Shown one piece after another: positions 16,675 through 24,994 of a stretch of DNA of 64,000 bases. The notes under the pieces are model-generated. The model was not told the origin of the DNA. It saw only the letters and a list, made by a program, of their open reading frames with translations, and ran no database searches. The first letter of the stretch is position 1, and the number at the start of each line of letters is the position of its first letter. The DNA comes from an uncultured Acidimicrobiaceae bacterium. Lineage in GTDB: Bacteria; Actinomycetota; Acidimicrobiia; Spongiisociales; UBA5794. The stretch spans positions 62,001 through 126,000 of the forward strand of contig CAMYMC010000008.1 in the NCBI GenBank assembly GCA_947259365.1, given 5' to 3'. The translations under genes and the position numbers were made by a program.

Positions 16675-19442
16675 GCCCCCCGCCTCCCCCACCATGCCGC
16701 TCCCAGGAGCAGCACCATCGCAACGCCGACCGCCTGCGCCTGGAAGCGTCTCGAGGGGATCGGGTCGAAGCGAGCGCGGCCTTCCGCGGCGCTGACGACG
16801 TTGCCCCATTCCCGCTGTTCCCAGGGACCCGGCTCCCATCGCGAGGACGCCGTCTCGGCGAGGAACACGGTTTCGCCGGGGACCTCGGCTCCCTCGTACC
16901 CCCACGGGGTCCGCACCCAGCTGTCGCCGGAGCTGGACAGGGCACGTACCGCTTGCCCGGGATCGTCGACCACGAAGGTGGGACGGCGCAGACCCTCGAG
17001 CGGCACGAGGTCGAGCTGACCGCCCAACACCTCCTCGAGCGGCGTGTCTCCGAGCGCGATGACCCAGCGGATGCCGAACGCGGTGAGCAACTCGCCGGCC
17101 CGGAACGTCGCGCCCGTGATCGCCGAGTCGAGGACGGCGGCGAGCGCGTCGTCGCCGGGGGCGGGCGCAGCGAGCCACGCCTCGTCGAGCGTCGGCAGAG
17201 GGGCAGACGTCACCCGATAGGCGGCGCCCCTGACCGTGCGGTACTCCCCGGGCATCGTGTCGGCGGGACCCACGAACAGAACCCGGGCGGTACCGGCCTC
17301 GTCGCTGCCGGCATCGATGAACCGAACCGGCGCGCTCAGCTCGTCGGCGGGCAGGCCGGCTCGCCCCGGGACGAGGACGAGGGCAGCGCTGGCAACGAGG
17401 GCCGCGGCTCCGACTCCTCCGACGGCGATCACGACCCGATCCCAGCTCTTGACGACGTCGACCCGTCGCAGCGCTTCGAAGACGGTCGCGGTGACCACCG
17501 CCGACCCCATCGCCACGGCCGCGAGGGCGGCGAACTCGACCTCCCTACCCGCTCCGGTCGCCTGGCTCCTCGCCAGCCACGCCGCGCCGCCGGTAGCGAC
17601 GCTGCCCCAGATCGCCACCGCCCCGAGCCGACCCGGTGCGGCGAGAAGCGCACCGGCGGCGGCGACGCCGAAGGCGATAGCGAGGAGGGCGCCGGGCTCC
17701 CAGAACGCGTCGCCGCTGCGGACGTACGCACCGAGATCGGCGGCCGCCAGCCACGGCGCGGTCGCGGCCACGCCGGCTGCGCCGGCACCGAGCGCGAGGG
17801 CGCCGAAGTGCCACGTGCGGACGTTGCCGGCGGCGTAACCGACGCCGACGAGCGCAATCGCGGTGACCGGCAGTAGCGGCGAGGCCATTGCGAGCAGCGA
17901 GAACGTGAAGACGGCTCCGGCCAGCCGCCCGACCCGTCTCCGCCAGGTTCGAGGCCAGGGGGCGACCGCAATACGGATCGCCCAGGGCAGGATGCCGATG
18001 CCGACGAGGGTCGGCACCGCTCCGGCATCTCCCACCGCCCTCGTCGCCGGCCCGGCGATGAGGACGACGGAGCCCGCCATGGCCGGGACGAGGTCGATGC
18101 CCCACCCCCGAGCGAGGCGAAGGAAGCCGATGACGCCGAGCAGGAAGGACGCCCCCACGAGCACCGCGGCCGCGGTCGTTGGCCGGTCGAAGACGATCGA
18201 CTGGACGACGCCGGCGAGCCCGATGAAGGGAGGCAGCGGTTCCGTCGAGCCCAACCCGGCGGGATTCCAGCCCCCGGCGTAGGCCGCAGCCGCATCCCAG
18301 CCGGAAGATGGCAGGGGCAGGCTGAAGCGGGCCGCAGGGAGCCCGGAGCCCCACAAGGACCTGGTGGCGACGAGCACGAAGATCGCGAGCAGCGCTCCGC
18401 CGGCGAGCTCCGGCTTGCGCAGCTCTCGGCCGAAGGCGGCGATGTCGAGGGGCTCGTCCGCCTCGCTCCGGCCCCGCAGGCCTCCGCCGAGCGACGCGCC
18501 GAGCCGGCGAAGCACGGTCGAGCCGCGAACCTGATACCGGAACAGCTCGTCGTCGCCGACGACCCTCCCGACCTGCGCCGCCTGTCGCGCCCGCAGGATC
18601 GAGCCTGAGGTCCCGAGCGTCCACAGCCACGACCCCGCCCAGCGGAAGACCGGCCACCTCCCGGTGAGCGGTGCCACGACCGCTTCGACGAGCCCGATGA
18701 TGAACCGCACTGGCAGCGCCCACGAGAGCGTCACCCAGCTGTATGCCTTGACCATCGCCCGAATCCGCCCGGCCTCTTCGCGCCACCCGCCGAACCCGAG
18801 GTCCGTCGGCGGGAGCATCACCTCCGACGACGGGACGACGACGACGCGCCCGCCCCGCAGCCGGGCGCGTTGGCAGAAGTCGATGGCGGCGGCACCCGGC
18901 GCCATTGCCGGGTCGGGGCCGCCGAGGCCCCGGGCGAGGTCACGGCGCACGAGCAGGGAGGCACCTCCGGCGGCGGCGACGTCGCGCACGACGTCGTACT
19001 GCCCGGCGTCGACCTCGTCCGGATCGAGCCCGAGGTACGGCTCGTCGAAGACATCGGTGGCGACCCCGACCGCGAGCAGACGGTCCGGTTCCGTAGTGCT
19101 GAGCAGTTTCGAGCCCGCCACCGAGGCCCCAACCCGTTCCGACTCGACGGCGAGGGCTTGCAGCGCGTCGGGCCTCGGCTCGGCCCCGGCGCGGAGGAAC
19201 CACACATGGCTCTCGGCGGCATCCATGCCGGCGACGACGTCGGCGACGCCGGAGACGAGGCCGAGGTCGACCTCATCGGCAAGCGCCCGGACGCCGTCAC
19301 CGCTGCCGACGATGACGACGCGGGACGGCCCGTACACTTGCCGTTCCAGTGCCGCGATCGTCTGCGCCACAGTCACGGGATCGTCGCCGAGCACGGCTGC
19401 GACCACGGTCACGGGGGGAACGCCCTCAGGACGAGAAGACAT
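16671..19442 (-). CDS. GT2-type glycosyltransferase fused to polytopic membrane domain
   Basis: A 923-residue protein. Residues about 10-250 form a GT-A-like domain (VTVVAAVLGDDPVTVAQTIA), followed by ten or more membrane helices and a C-terminal soluble part with a last helix (GVAMVLLLGAAWW). Where GT2 enzymes usually carry an Asp-rich metal motif before P.PDAL, this one reads VWFLRAGAEPRPDAL, so the metal-binding pair seems lost. ATG at 19442 has no Shine-Dalgarno. GTG at 19412 with GAGGGCG upstream is a possible start. It ends in a GTGA overlap with the DUF5719 gene and is divergent from cofD. A role in envelope polysaccharide synthesis is inferred from family and context. Confidence 0.82.
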   Translation of the reverse strand: MSSRPEGVPPVTVVAAVLGDDPVTVAQTIAALERQVYGPSRVVIVGSGDGVRALADEVDLGLVSGVADVVAGMDAAESHVWFLRAGAEPRPDALQALAVESERVGASVAGSKLLSTTEPDRLLAVGVATDVFDEPYLGLDPDEVDAGQYDVVRDVAAAGGASLLVRRDLARGLGGPDPAMAPGAAAIDFCQRARLRGGRVVVVPSSEVMLPPTDLGFGGWREEAGRIRAMVKAYSWVTLSWALPVRFIIGLVEAVVAPLTGRWPVFRWAGSWLWTLGTSGSILRARQAAQVGRVVGDDELFRYQVRGSTVLRRLGASLGGGLRGRSEADEPLDIAAFGRELRKPELAGGALLAIFVLVATRSLWGSGLPAARFSLPLPSSGWDAAAAYAGGWNPAGLGSTEPLPPFIGLAGVVQSIVFDRPTTAAAVLVGASFLLGVIGFLRLARGWGIDLVPAMAGSVVLIAGPATRAVGDAGAVPTLVGIGILPWAIRIAVAPWPRTWRRRVGRLAGAVFTFSLLAMASPLLPVTAIALVGVGYAAGNVRTWHFGALALGAGAAGVAATAPWLAAADLGAYVRSGDAFWEPGALLAIAFGVAAAGALLAAPGRLGAVAIWGSVATGGAAWLARSQATGAGREVEFAALAAVAMGSAVVTATVFEALRRVDVVKSWDRVVIAVGGVGAAALVASAALVLVPGRAGLPADELSAPVRFIDAGSDEAGTARVLFVGPADTMPGEYRTVRGAAYRVTSAPLPTLDEAWLAAPAPGDDALAAVLDSAITGATFRAGELLTAFGIRWVIALGDTPLEEVLGGQLDLVPLEGLRRPTFVVDDPGQAVRALSSSGDSWVRTPWGYEGAEVPGETVFLAETASSRWEPGPWEQREWGNVVSAAEGRARFDPIPSRRFQAQAVGVAMVLLLGAAWWGRRGA

Positions 19443-19454
19443 GGAGGCCACATT

Positions 19455-20405
19455 CTGGAGGCGACCTCGAAGTACCGCAAAGACCGAACCGTCCTCCTCT
19501 CCGGCGGCGTCGGCGGCGCCCGCATGGCGCGCGGCCTGGCCGCGGTCGTAGCAACGGAGGCGCTCACCGTCGTCGTCAACGTCGGCGACGACGCAGAGAT
19601 GTACGGGGCCCACGTCTCGGCCGACCTCGACACGGTGACGTACACCCTCGCCGGGATCGAAGGACCCGAGGGGTGGGGAGTTCGCGACGACACGTTCCGG
19701 ACACTCGAGGGCCTCGCCGCCATCGGGGTCGACACGGCGTTCCGCCTCGGCGACCGCGACCTCGCGACCTGTCTCGCCCGCACGACGGCGATGCGCGCCG
19801 GGACCACGCTCACCGAGTTCACGGCCCGGCTGACGTCCGGCCTCGGCATCGCGGCCCGCATCTTGCCCGCCACCGACGACCGGCTACGAACGAGGGTCCA
19901 CACGGGAGACGGTGAGTGGCTCGACTTCCAGGAGTACTTCGTCATCAGGGGTCATCGCGACCCCGTCGCCGGCATCCGGTACGACGGGGCAGACTCGGCT
20001 CTGCCGGGGCCGGGCGTCATCGCCTCGATCGACGACGCCGACCTCGTCGTCATCGCACCGTCCAACCCTCCGCTGTCGATCTGGCCCATCCTCGCCGTCC
20101 CCGGGGTCCGGGACGCGGTGGCGGCCCACGACCGCGTCGTCGCCGTCTCCCCCCTCATCGGGGGGAGGGCCCTGAGGGGCCCCGCCGATCGCGTCATGGC
20201 GTCGCTCGGCCTCCCCCCCGGCAACGCCGGTGTCGCCGCCGCGTACGACGGGTTGGTCGACCACCTCGTCGTCGACTCCTCCGACGCGGTGGACATTGCC
20301 CTCGGAGGTGACGGCCTCGAGGTCGTCGCCACCGACACCCGGATCCCGACCGCTGCCGCTGCAGCCCGGCTGGCCGACGAGATCCTCGCCATCGGGGGCG
20401 AATGA
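19455..20405 (+). CDS. cofD: 2-phospho-L-lactate transferase (F420 biosynthesis)
   Basis: Transfers a phospho-lactate (or phosphoenolpyruvate) moiety onto Fo to make F420-0 or its dehydro form; the actinobacterial name is fbiA. Signatures: VLLSGGVGGARMARGLA at the N-terminus, NVGDDAEMYGAHVSADLDT, and APSNPPLSIWPILAVPGVRD. About 316 residues, the normal size. No ATG, GTG or TTG occurs in frame upstream of the glycine motif for a long way. GGAGG at 19443-19447 sits seven bases before CTG 19455 and four before ATT 19452, so a non-canonical start is likely. The start coordinate is therefore inferred. It is followed by cofE after 51 bases. Confidence 0.9.
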   Translation: MEATSKYRKDRTVLLSGGVGGARMARGLAAVVATEALTVVVNVGDDAEMYGAHVSADLDTVTYTLAGIEGPEGWGVRDDTFRTLEGLAAIGVDTAFRLGDRDLATCLARTTAMRAGTTLTEFTARLTSGLGIAARILPATDDRLRTRVHTGDGEWLDFQEYFVIRGHRDPVAGIRYDGADSALPGPGVIASIDDADLVVIAPSNPPLSIWPILAVPGVRDAVAAHDRVVAVSPLIGGRALRGPADRVMASLGLPPGNAGVAAAYDGLVDHLVVDSSDAVDIALGGDGLEVVATDTRIPTAAAAARLADEILAIGGE

Positions 20406-20456
20406 GCGTTCCCGGCCCTGCGCCCCCTCGGTAGATTGCGGCGAACGGAGGTACGC

Positions 20457-21161
20457 GTGGACGGCGCAATCACGATCTTCCCCATCCGCTCCGTCGGCGA
20501 GGTCGGCGCCGGCGACGACGTCGCCGCGATCCTCATCGCATCGATGGGCCGCGACGCCATCGCACTCGAGGCGGGTGACGTCGTCGTCGTCACCCACAAG
20601 ATCGTGTCGAAGGCCGAGGGCCGTGTCGTCGAGATCGCCGACGATGCGGACTATCGCGCGCTCGTGCGCGATGAGGCCGCTGCGGTGATCCGAAAGAGGG
20701 GCGACCTCGTCATCACGAAGACGAGACACGGCTTCATCTGTGCCAACGCCGGTGTCGACCGATCGAACACGCCGGAGGGCACCGCCGTCCTGCTCCCGCT
20801 CGATCCCGACCGTTCCGCCCATGCGATCCGGTCGAAGCTGGCCGCAGCATCGGGTGTCGACATCGCCGTCATCGTCACCGACACATTCGGACGCCCGTGG
20901 CGCCGCGGGCTTGCCGACGTCGCCATCGGCGTCTCCGGTCTCGAAGCGGTGGCCGACCTGCGCGGGACGCAGGACATGTACGGGCGCACCCTCGATGTCA
21001 CCGAGGTCGCCGTCGCCGACGAGCTCGCCGCCGCCGCCGATCTCGTCATGGGCAAGGCAAGCGGCATCCCGGCGGCGGTGGTGCGGGGATACGAAGCACC
21101 GCCCGGGGCCGGGCGCGGATCCGACCTGGTGCGCCGCGCCGACGAGGACCTGTTCCGGTGA
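20457..21161 (+). CDS. cofE: Coenzyme F420-0:L-glutamate ligase
   Basis: Adds gamma-linked glutamates to F420-0 to form F420. The 234-residue protein corresponds to the CofE domain alone, without the nitroreductase-like domain that is fused in mycobacterial FbiB. Signatures: VVVTHKIVSKAEGR, LVITKTRHGFICANAGVD, VIVTDTFGRPWRRG and GTQDMYGRTLDVTEVAV. The start is GTG at 20457 with GGAGG five bases upstream. It follows cofD and stops four bases before the fpg-type gene. Confidence 0.95.
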   Translation: MDGAITIFPIRSVGEVGAGDDVAAILIASMGRDAIALEAGDVVVVTHKIVSKAEGRVVEIADDADYRALVRDEAAAVIRKRGDLVITKTRHGFICANAGVDRSNTPEGTAVLLPLDPDRSAHAIRSKLAAASGVDIAVIVTDTFGRPWRRGLADVAIGVSGLEAVADLRGTQDMYGRTLDVTEVAVADELAAAADLVMGKASGIPAAVVRGYEAPPGAGRGSDLVRRADEDLFR

Positions 21162-21165
21162 GCTG

Positions 21166-22059
21166 ATGCCGGAGCTCCCCGAGATCGTCGCCTATCTCGA
21201 AGCGATCGATTCCCGGGTCACCGACGCCACCCTCGAAGAGGTGCGCATCGCTTCGTTCTCGCTGCTCAAGACCTACGACCCGCCGATCGACCGCGCCCAC
21301 TCCAGGGCGGTGACGGGGACGTCGCGGCTCGGCAAGCGGATCGTCCTCCACCTCGAGGGCTCGCTCGCGCTCGTCCTCCACCTCATGGTGGCCGGCAGGC
21401 TCCACTGGCACGAGGACCGCCCCGCCATCCCCAGGAAATACGGCCTCGCCTCGTTCGACTTCTCCACGGGCAGCCTCCTCCTCACCGAAGCCGGAACGAA
21501 ACGCCGCGCCTCGTTGCACCTCGTCACCGATCCGGATGGGATCGCCTCGCTCGACCCCGGCGGTGTCGAGGTCGCCGCCGCAACCAACGCCGAGTTCGCC
21601 GCCGCCCTCACCGCCGAGCGTCACACCCTGAAGCGAGCCCTGACCGATGCCCGGTTCATCTCGGGTATCGGCGGTGCATTCGCCGATGAGATCATGCATC
21701 GCGCCGGACTGTCGCCGCTGGCGATCAACACGAGCCTCGACGAGTCGGAGATCGCCGCGCTCCATCGGGCCGCCGTCGACGTGCTGGCAGAGTGGGTCCG
21801 GATCAGGAGATCGGACGCCGGCGACGGGTTCCCCGAGAAGGTCACCGCGTTCCATCCCGCCATGGCGGTCCACGGCAAATACGGTGAGCCCTGCCCTGTC
21901 TGTGGCGCACCGGTGCAGCGGATCGTGTACGCCTCGCGGGAGACGAACTACTGCCCCGGTTGCCAGACGGGAGGCAGGATCCTCGCCGACCGCTCGTTGA
22001 GCCGGCTCCTCAAAGACGACTGGCCGCGGACCCTCGACGAGCTCGAGGGCGAGTCCTGA
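21166..22059 (+). CDS. Formamidopyrimidine-DNA glycosylase family protein (Fpg/Nei)
   Basis: Base-excision repair glycosylase/AP lyase of the Fpg/Nei family, 297 residues. It has the N-terminal catalytic MPELPE (Pro2, Glu3, Glu6), the conserved Lys57 in SRLGKRIVLHL, the helix-two-turn-helix segment ISGIGGAFADEIMHRAG and a zinc finger CPVCGAPVQRI...YCPGCQTGG. All key residues are present, but the sequence is divergent from the housekeeping Fpg (MPELPEIVAYLEAI instead of MPELPEVE), so substrate choice is uncertain. ATG at 21166 is four bases after the cofE stop. Confidence 0.9.
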   Translation: MPELPEIVAYLEAIDSRVTDATLEEVRIASFSLLKTYDPPIDRAHSRAVTGTSRLGKRIVLHLEGSLALVLHLMVAGRLHWHEDRPAIPRKYGLASFDFSTGSLLLTEAGTKRRASLHLVTDPDGIASLDPGGVEVAAATNAEFAAALTAERHTLKRALTDARFISGIGGAFADEIMHRAGLSPLAINTSLDESEIAALHRAAVDVLAEWVRIRRSDAGDGFPEKVTAFHPAMAVHGKYGEPCPVCGAPVQRIVYASRETNYCPGCQTGGRILADRSLSRLLKDDWPRTLDELEGES

Positions 22060-22063
22060 TCGG

Positions 22064-23035
22064 TCATCGGGTCTGCGCCTTCAACCAGGCCACCGTCTGA
22101 CGGAGGCCGTCGTCGAGGCTCGTCCACGGCCTCCAACCGAGCCGCTCCCGGGCGGCGCCGGCATCGAAGGCCATACGCTGCCACTCGTCCTGCCGATCCT
22201 CGTCCAGCTCAGGACGGCGCACCGATCCGGTGATCTCGCGGAGACGGCGGGCAAGCTCCACGAGCGTCGTCTCGACACCGCTGGCGATGTGGAAGTACCT
22301 GTTGCCGCCCCTCATCGCGGCGCGCACGGCCGCGTCGGCGACGTCGTCGACGTAGACGAGATCCCTCGTCTGCGAGCCGTCACCGGCCAGGACCGGGCGC
22401 TGATCGGCGAGCAGCGGTCCGGCGATGCCCACGACTACGGCGTCGGCAGAGCCAGGCGCCTGGCGCGGTCCGTAAACGGTCGCTGTCCCGAGCGCGGCGT
22501 ACCCGATGCCGTGGCGGCGCGCCGCGTGCGCGAGATACTCGAGCACGCCGCCGGCGGAGACGCCGCCGGCGCCGGTCGGTCGGCGCGCAGCCCGAACTCC
22601 CACCGGGACCCGTGCCGCCGGGCCATACATCTCCCGGGCCGCGGTGACATAGACGACCCGGGTCACCCCGGCGAGGCGAGCGGCTTCGACGACGTTGACG
22701 GCACCGACGAAATCCACCGACGCCGTCGCCACGGGATCGGTGGCGGCGTCCGAGGTGTGCCCCCGGGCAGCGAGATGAAACACCACTGAAGGGGCGAACC
22801 GGGTGACGACGGCTCCCAGCAGCTCCTCCCGCACGTCGAGTTGATGAAACTGCACATCCCCATGGCGTCTCGCCGCCGAGAGGTGCTCGAGGTGCCCGCT
22901 GGAGAGATCGTCGACGACGAGGACGGAGAGGCCGTCGTCGACGAGCCGGTCAACGAGTGTCGACCCGACGAAGCCGGCGCCGCCGGTCACGACGGCTCTC
23001 GGCGTTTCCAGCGTCTCGACGAGTGAGGTCGTCAC
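22064..23035 (-). CDS. NAD-dependent epimerase/dehydratase-like SDR with altered active site
   Basis: Extended short-chain dehydrogenase fold, 323 residues from GTG 23035 (weak upstream signal). The NAD-binding loop is AVVTGGAGFVGSTLVDRL, and a GalE-like SSGHLEHL and GDGSQTRDLVYVDDVADA are present. In sugar epimerases the helix after the active-site strand carries YxxxK. Here the aligned stretch is GAGGVSAGGVLEYLAHAARR, so the Tyr and Lys positions appear to be Gly and Ala. The protein probably still binds NAD and a nucleotide sugar but may not catalyse the usual oxidation. It converges on the fpg-type gene. Confidence 0.78.
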   Translation of the reverse strand: MTTSLVETLETPRAVVTGGAGFVGSTLVDRLVDDGLSVLVVDDLSSGHLEHLSAARRHGDVQFHQLDVREELLGAVVTRFAPSVVFHLAARGHTSDAATDPVATASVDFVGAVNVVEAARLAGVTRVVYVTAAREMYGPAARVPVGVRAARRPTGAGGVSAGGVLEYLAHAARRHGIGYAALGTATVYGPRQAPGSADAVVVGIAGPLLADQRPVLAGDGSQTRDLVYVDDVADAAVRAAMRGGNRYFHIASGVETTLVELARRLREITGSVRRPELDEDRQDEWQRMAFDAGAARERLGWRPWTSLDDGLRQTVAWLKAQTR

Positions 23036-23112
23036 ACCGGTCAAGCTAGCCGTACCGACCGGACCGGTTCCCAGGCTGGGGTGAAGACCGGGGAGCTGGG
23101 GCCGAAGCAAGG

Positions 23113-23235
23113 GACACTCACCGTCGACCGGTGGGGCCTAAGGGCATCTCACATCGCGCCGATACCACTACTGTCACGCTTGTTCGTTCGGTCGTGACAG
23201 TGCGGTCCACGGGGGTGGCACAGCGGTGACCTCGG
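23113..23235 (+). repeat. 123-bp direct repeat, copy 1
   Basis: Nearly identical to 24872-24994: three mismatches, with the last 99 bases (23137-23235) exact. It holds a perfect 8-bp inverted repeat (CTGTCACG at 23171-23178, CGTGACAG at 23193-23200) and smaller hairpins at each end (CACCG/CGGTG and CCAC/GTGG). It ends abruptly where coding homology of the SLC13 transporter begins. The GTG near its end, which is the start codon in copy 2, is out of frame with the transporter here. Confidence 0.9.
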
Positions 23236-23283
23236 GAGCAGGCGTTCTCCGGGTTCTCCAACCCGGCACCGCTCACGATCGCC

Positions 23284-24867
23284 GTGTTGTACGTGCTCGC
23301 CGGCGCCGCATCGAAGTCGGGCGCGTTGCAGCCGCTCGTCGGCGCCGCCCTCGACCCCGCCGGCGACGACCGGCGCAACCTCGCCAGGCTTCTCCCCCCG
23401 GTCGCGGCTGCATCGTCGGTCCTCAACAACACTCCGATCGTCGCCATGCTCGTCCCAGAACTGAGCAGCTGGGCGGCCCGGCACGACAGGGCGATCTCAA
23501 GGTTCCTCATGCCGATCTCTTTCGCGGCGATCCTCGGCGGCACGGTCACCCTGATCGGGACGTCGACGAACCTCGTCGTCTCCGGCCTCCTCGAGGCGGC
23601 CGGGTTCGAGCCCCTCGGCTTCTTCGAGCTCACCGCGCTCGGCGCCCCGATCGCCGTCGTCGGCCTCGGTGCGCTGGTCGCGCTGGCGCCCCGTCTCCTC
23701 CCCACCCGCGAGTCGACCCGGCGCGAGCTCACCGAGGCTGCCCGCGAGTTCGTCGTCGAACTGGACATCGTCGAGTCGGGCCCGCTCGATGGAGCAAGCG
23801 TCGAAGGTGGCGGGCTTCGCCACCTCGCCGGCGTGTTCCTCGTCCAGGTGCTCCGAGGCGACGAGATCATCGCCCCGGTCGCTCCGGGGCAGCGGCTCCG
23901 CGGGCGTGACCGCCTCCGCTTCGTCGGCAAAGCCGACAACGTCGTGGACCTGCTGTCCATCTCCGGGCTCACCTCACGCGTCGCCGACGAGACGCGGTTC
24001 GACCTCGACCGCTCGAGCTTCTTCGAAGCCGTCGTCGGCCTCTCGTCGCCACTCGTCGGGAGGACCCTGCGCGACGCGCAGTTCCGCAACACGTACCAAG
24101 CCGCCGTCGTGGCGATCCACAGGGCCGGAGAGCGCATCGATGCCAAGCTGGGTGATGTCAGTTTGCGGGTCGGCGACACCCTGGTCCTCCTCGCCGATCC
24201 CGGGTTCCGCGACCGGTGGCGGGAGCGGCGGGACTTCCTCCTCGTCTCGCCCCTCGGCGTCTCGGCGCCGCCCGTGCTACGGCACCGGGTGCCGGTCGCC
24301 GTCATCGTCGCCGCAGTCGTCGTCCTGGCGTCGGCGACACCGGTGCCGATCCTCAATGCGGCGCTGCTCGGAGCGCTGGCGGTGCTGGCCCTGCGCATCC
24401 TGACGTTCGGAGAGGCGCGCAACGCGATCGACCTCGACGTGATCCTGCTCATCGCCGGCGGCTTCGGCCTCGGCGAGGCGATGCGGGTGTCTGGACTTGC
24501 CGGCGTCGTCGCCGAAGGGCTCGCCGACACCGCCGGACAGCTCGGGGCGGTCGGAGCGCTCGCCGGGATCGTCCTCGCAACCGTGATCCTCACCGAATCC
24601 GTCTCGAACACAGCGGCGGCGCTCATCGTGTTCCCGATCGCACTCGCCACCGCACAGGGGCTCGGACTCGACCCGCGAGGGTTCGCCGTCGCCGTCGCCC
24701 TCGCTGCCTCCGCTTCGTTCCTGACGCCGGTGGGGTACCAGACGAATGTGATGGTCTACGGGCCCGGTGGTTACCGATACCGTGACTACACCCGGCTCGG
24801 CCTCCCGCTGACAGGACTCGTCGTCGTCGCCATCATCATCGGGGTCCCCCTGATGTGGCCGCTCTGA
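23284..24867 (+). CDS. SLC13/ArsB-type transporter with TrkA-C domains, N-terminally truncated
   Basis: A sodium-coupled or similar anion transporter with a central cytoplasmic region holding two TrkA-C (RCK_C) domains (FLVQVLRGDEIIAP and YQAAVVAIHRAGERIDAKLG). Transport signatures: SVLNNTPIVAMLVPEL, GTSTNLVVSGLL, ILTESVSNTAAALIVFP and TPVGYQTNVMVYGPGGY. Family members normally have one or two more helices first. Here coding homology starts at 23236 (QAFSGFSNPAPLTIA), directly after repeat copy 1, behind an in-frame TGA at 23227. The first usable codon is GTG 23284, inside a membrane helix. It may be a pseudogene, a rearranged gene or an assembly join. The preserved frame over 527 codons argues that any damage is recent. 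Confidence 0.75.
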   Translation: MLYVLAGAASKSGALQPLVGAALDPAGDDRRNLARLLPPVAAASSVLNNTPIVAMLVPELSSWAARHDRAISRFLMPISFAAILGGTVTLIGTSTNLVVSGLLEAAGFEPLGFFELTALGAPIAVVGLGALVALAPRLLPTRESTRRELTEAAREFVVELDIVESGPLDGASVEGGGLRHLAGVFLVQVLRGDEIIAPVAPGQRLRGRDRLRFVGKADNVVDLLSISGLTSRVADETRFDLDRSSFFEAVVGLSSPLVGRTLRDAQFRNTYQAAVVAIHRAGERIDAKLGDVSLRVGDTLVLLADPGFRDRWRERRDFLLVSPLGVSAPPVLRHRVPVAVIVAAVVVLASATPVPILNAALLGALAVLALRILTFGEARNAIDLDVILLIAGGFGLGEAMRVSGLAGVVAEGLADTAGQLGAVGALAGIVLATVILTESVSNTAAALIVFPIALATAQGLGLDPRGFAVAVALAASASFLTPVGYQTNVMVYGPGGYRYRDYTRLGLPLTGLVVVAIIIGVPLMWPL

Positions 24868-24871
24868 GGGA

Positions 24872-24994
24872 GACGCTCACCGTCGACCGGTGGATCCTAA
24901 GGGCATCTCACATCGCGCCGATACCACTACTGTCACGCTTGTTCGTTCGGTCGTGACAGTGCGGTCCACGGGGGTGGCACAGCGGTGACCTCGG
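24872..24994 (+). repeat. 123-bp direct repeat, copy 2
   Basis: Second copy, 1,759 bases downstream of copy 1. It carries the same palindrome (24930-24937 and 24952-24959). It fills the whole gap after the transporter and runs ten bases into the next gene, whose GTG start (24985) is inside the repeat. It therefore acts as, or contains, the leader of the Thr-rich surface protein gene. Confidence 0.9.

Noticed and set aside
23113..23235. Integron attC site for a gene cassette.
   Set aside because: No convincing RYYYAAC/GTTRRRY core sites at the ends and no integrase nearby.
23226..23909. Open frame starting at the GTG of repeat copy 1.
   Set aside because: It is Arg-rich and out of frame with the SLC13 homology, so it is a shadow.
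23113..24994. Insertion sequence or transposon bounded by the direct repeats.
   Set aside because: No transposase or integrase between them, no terminal inverted repeats and no target duplication. The content is a metabolite transporter.
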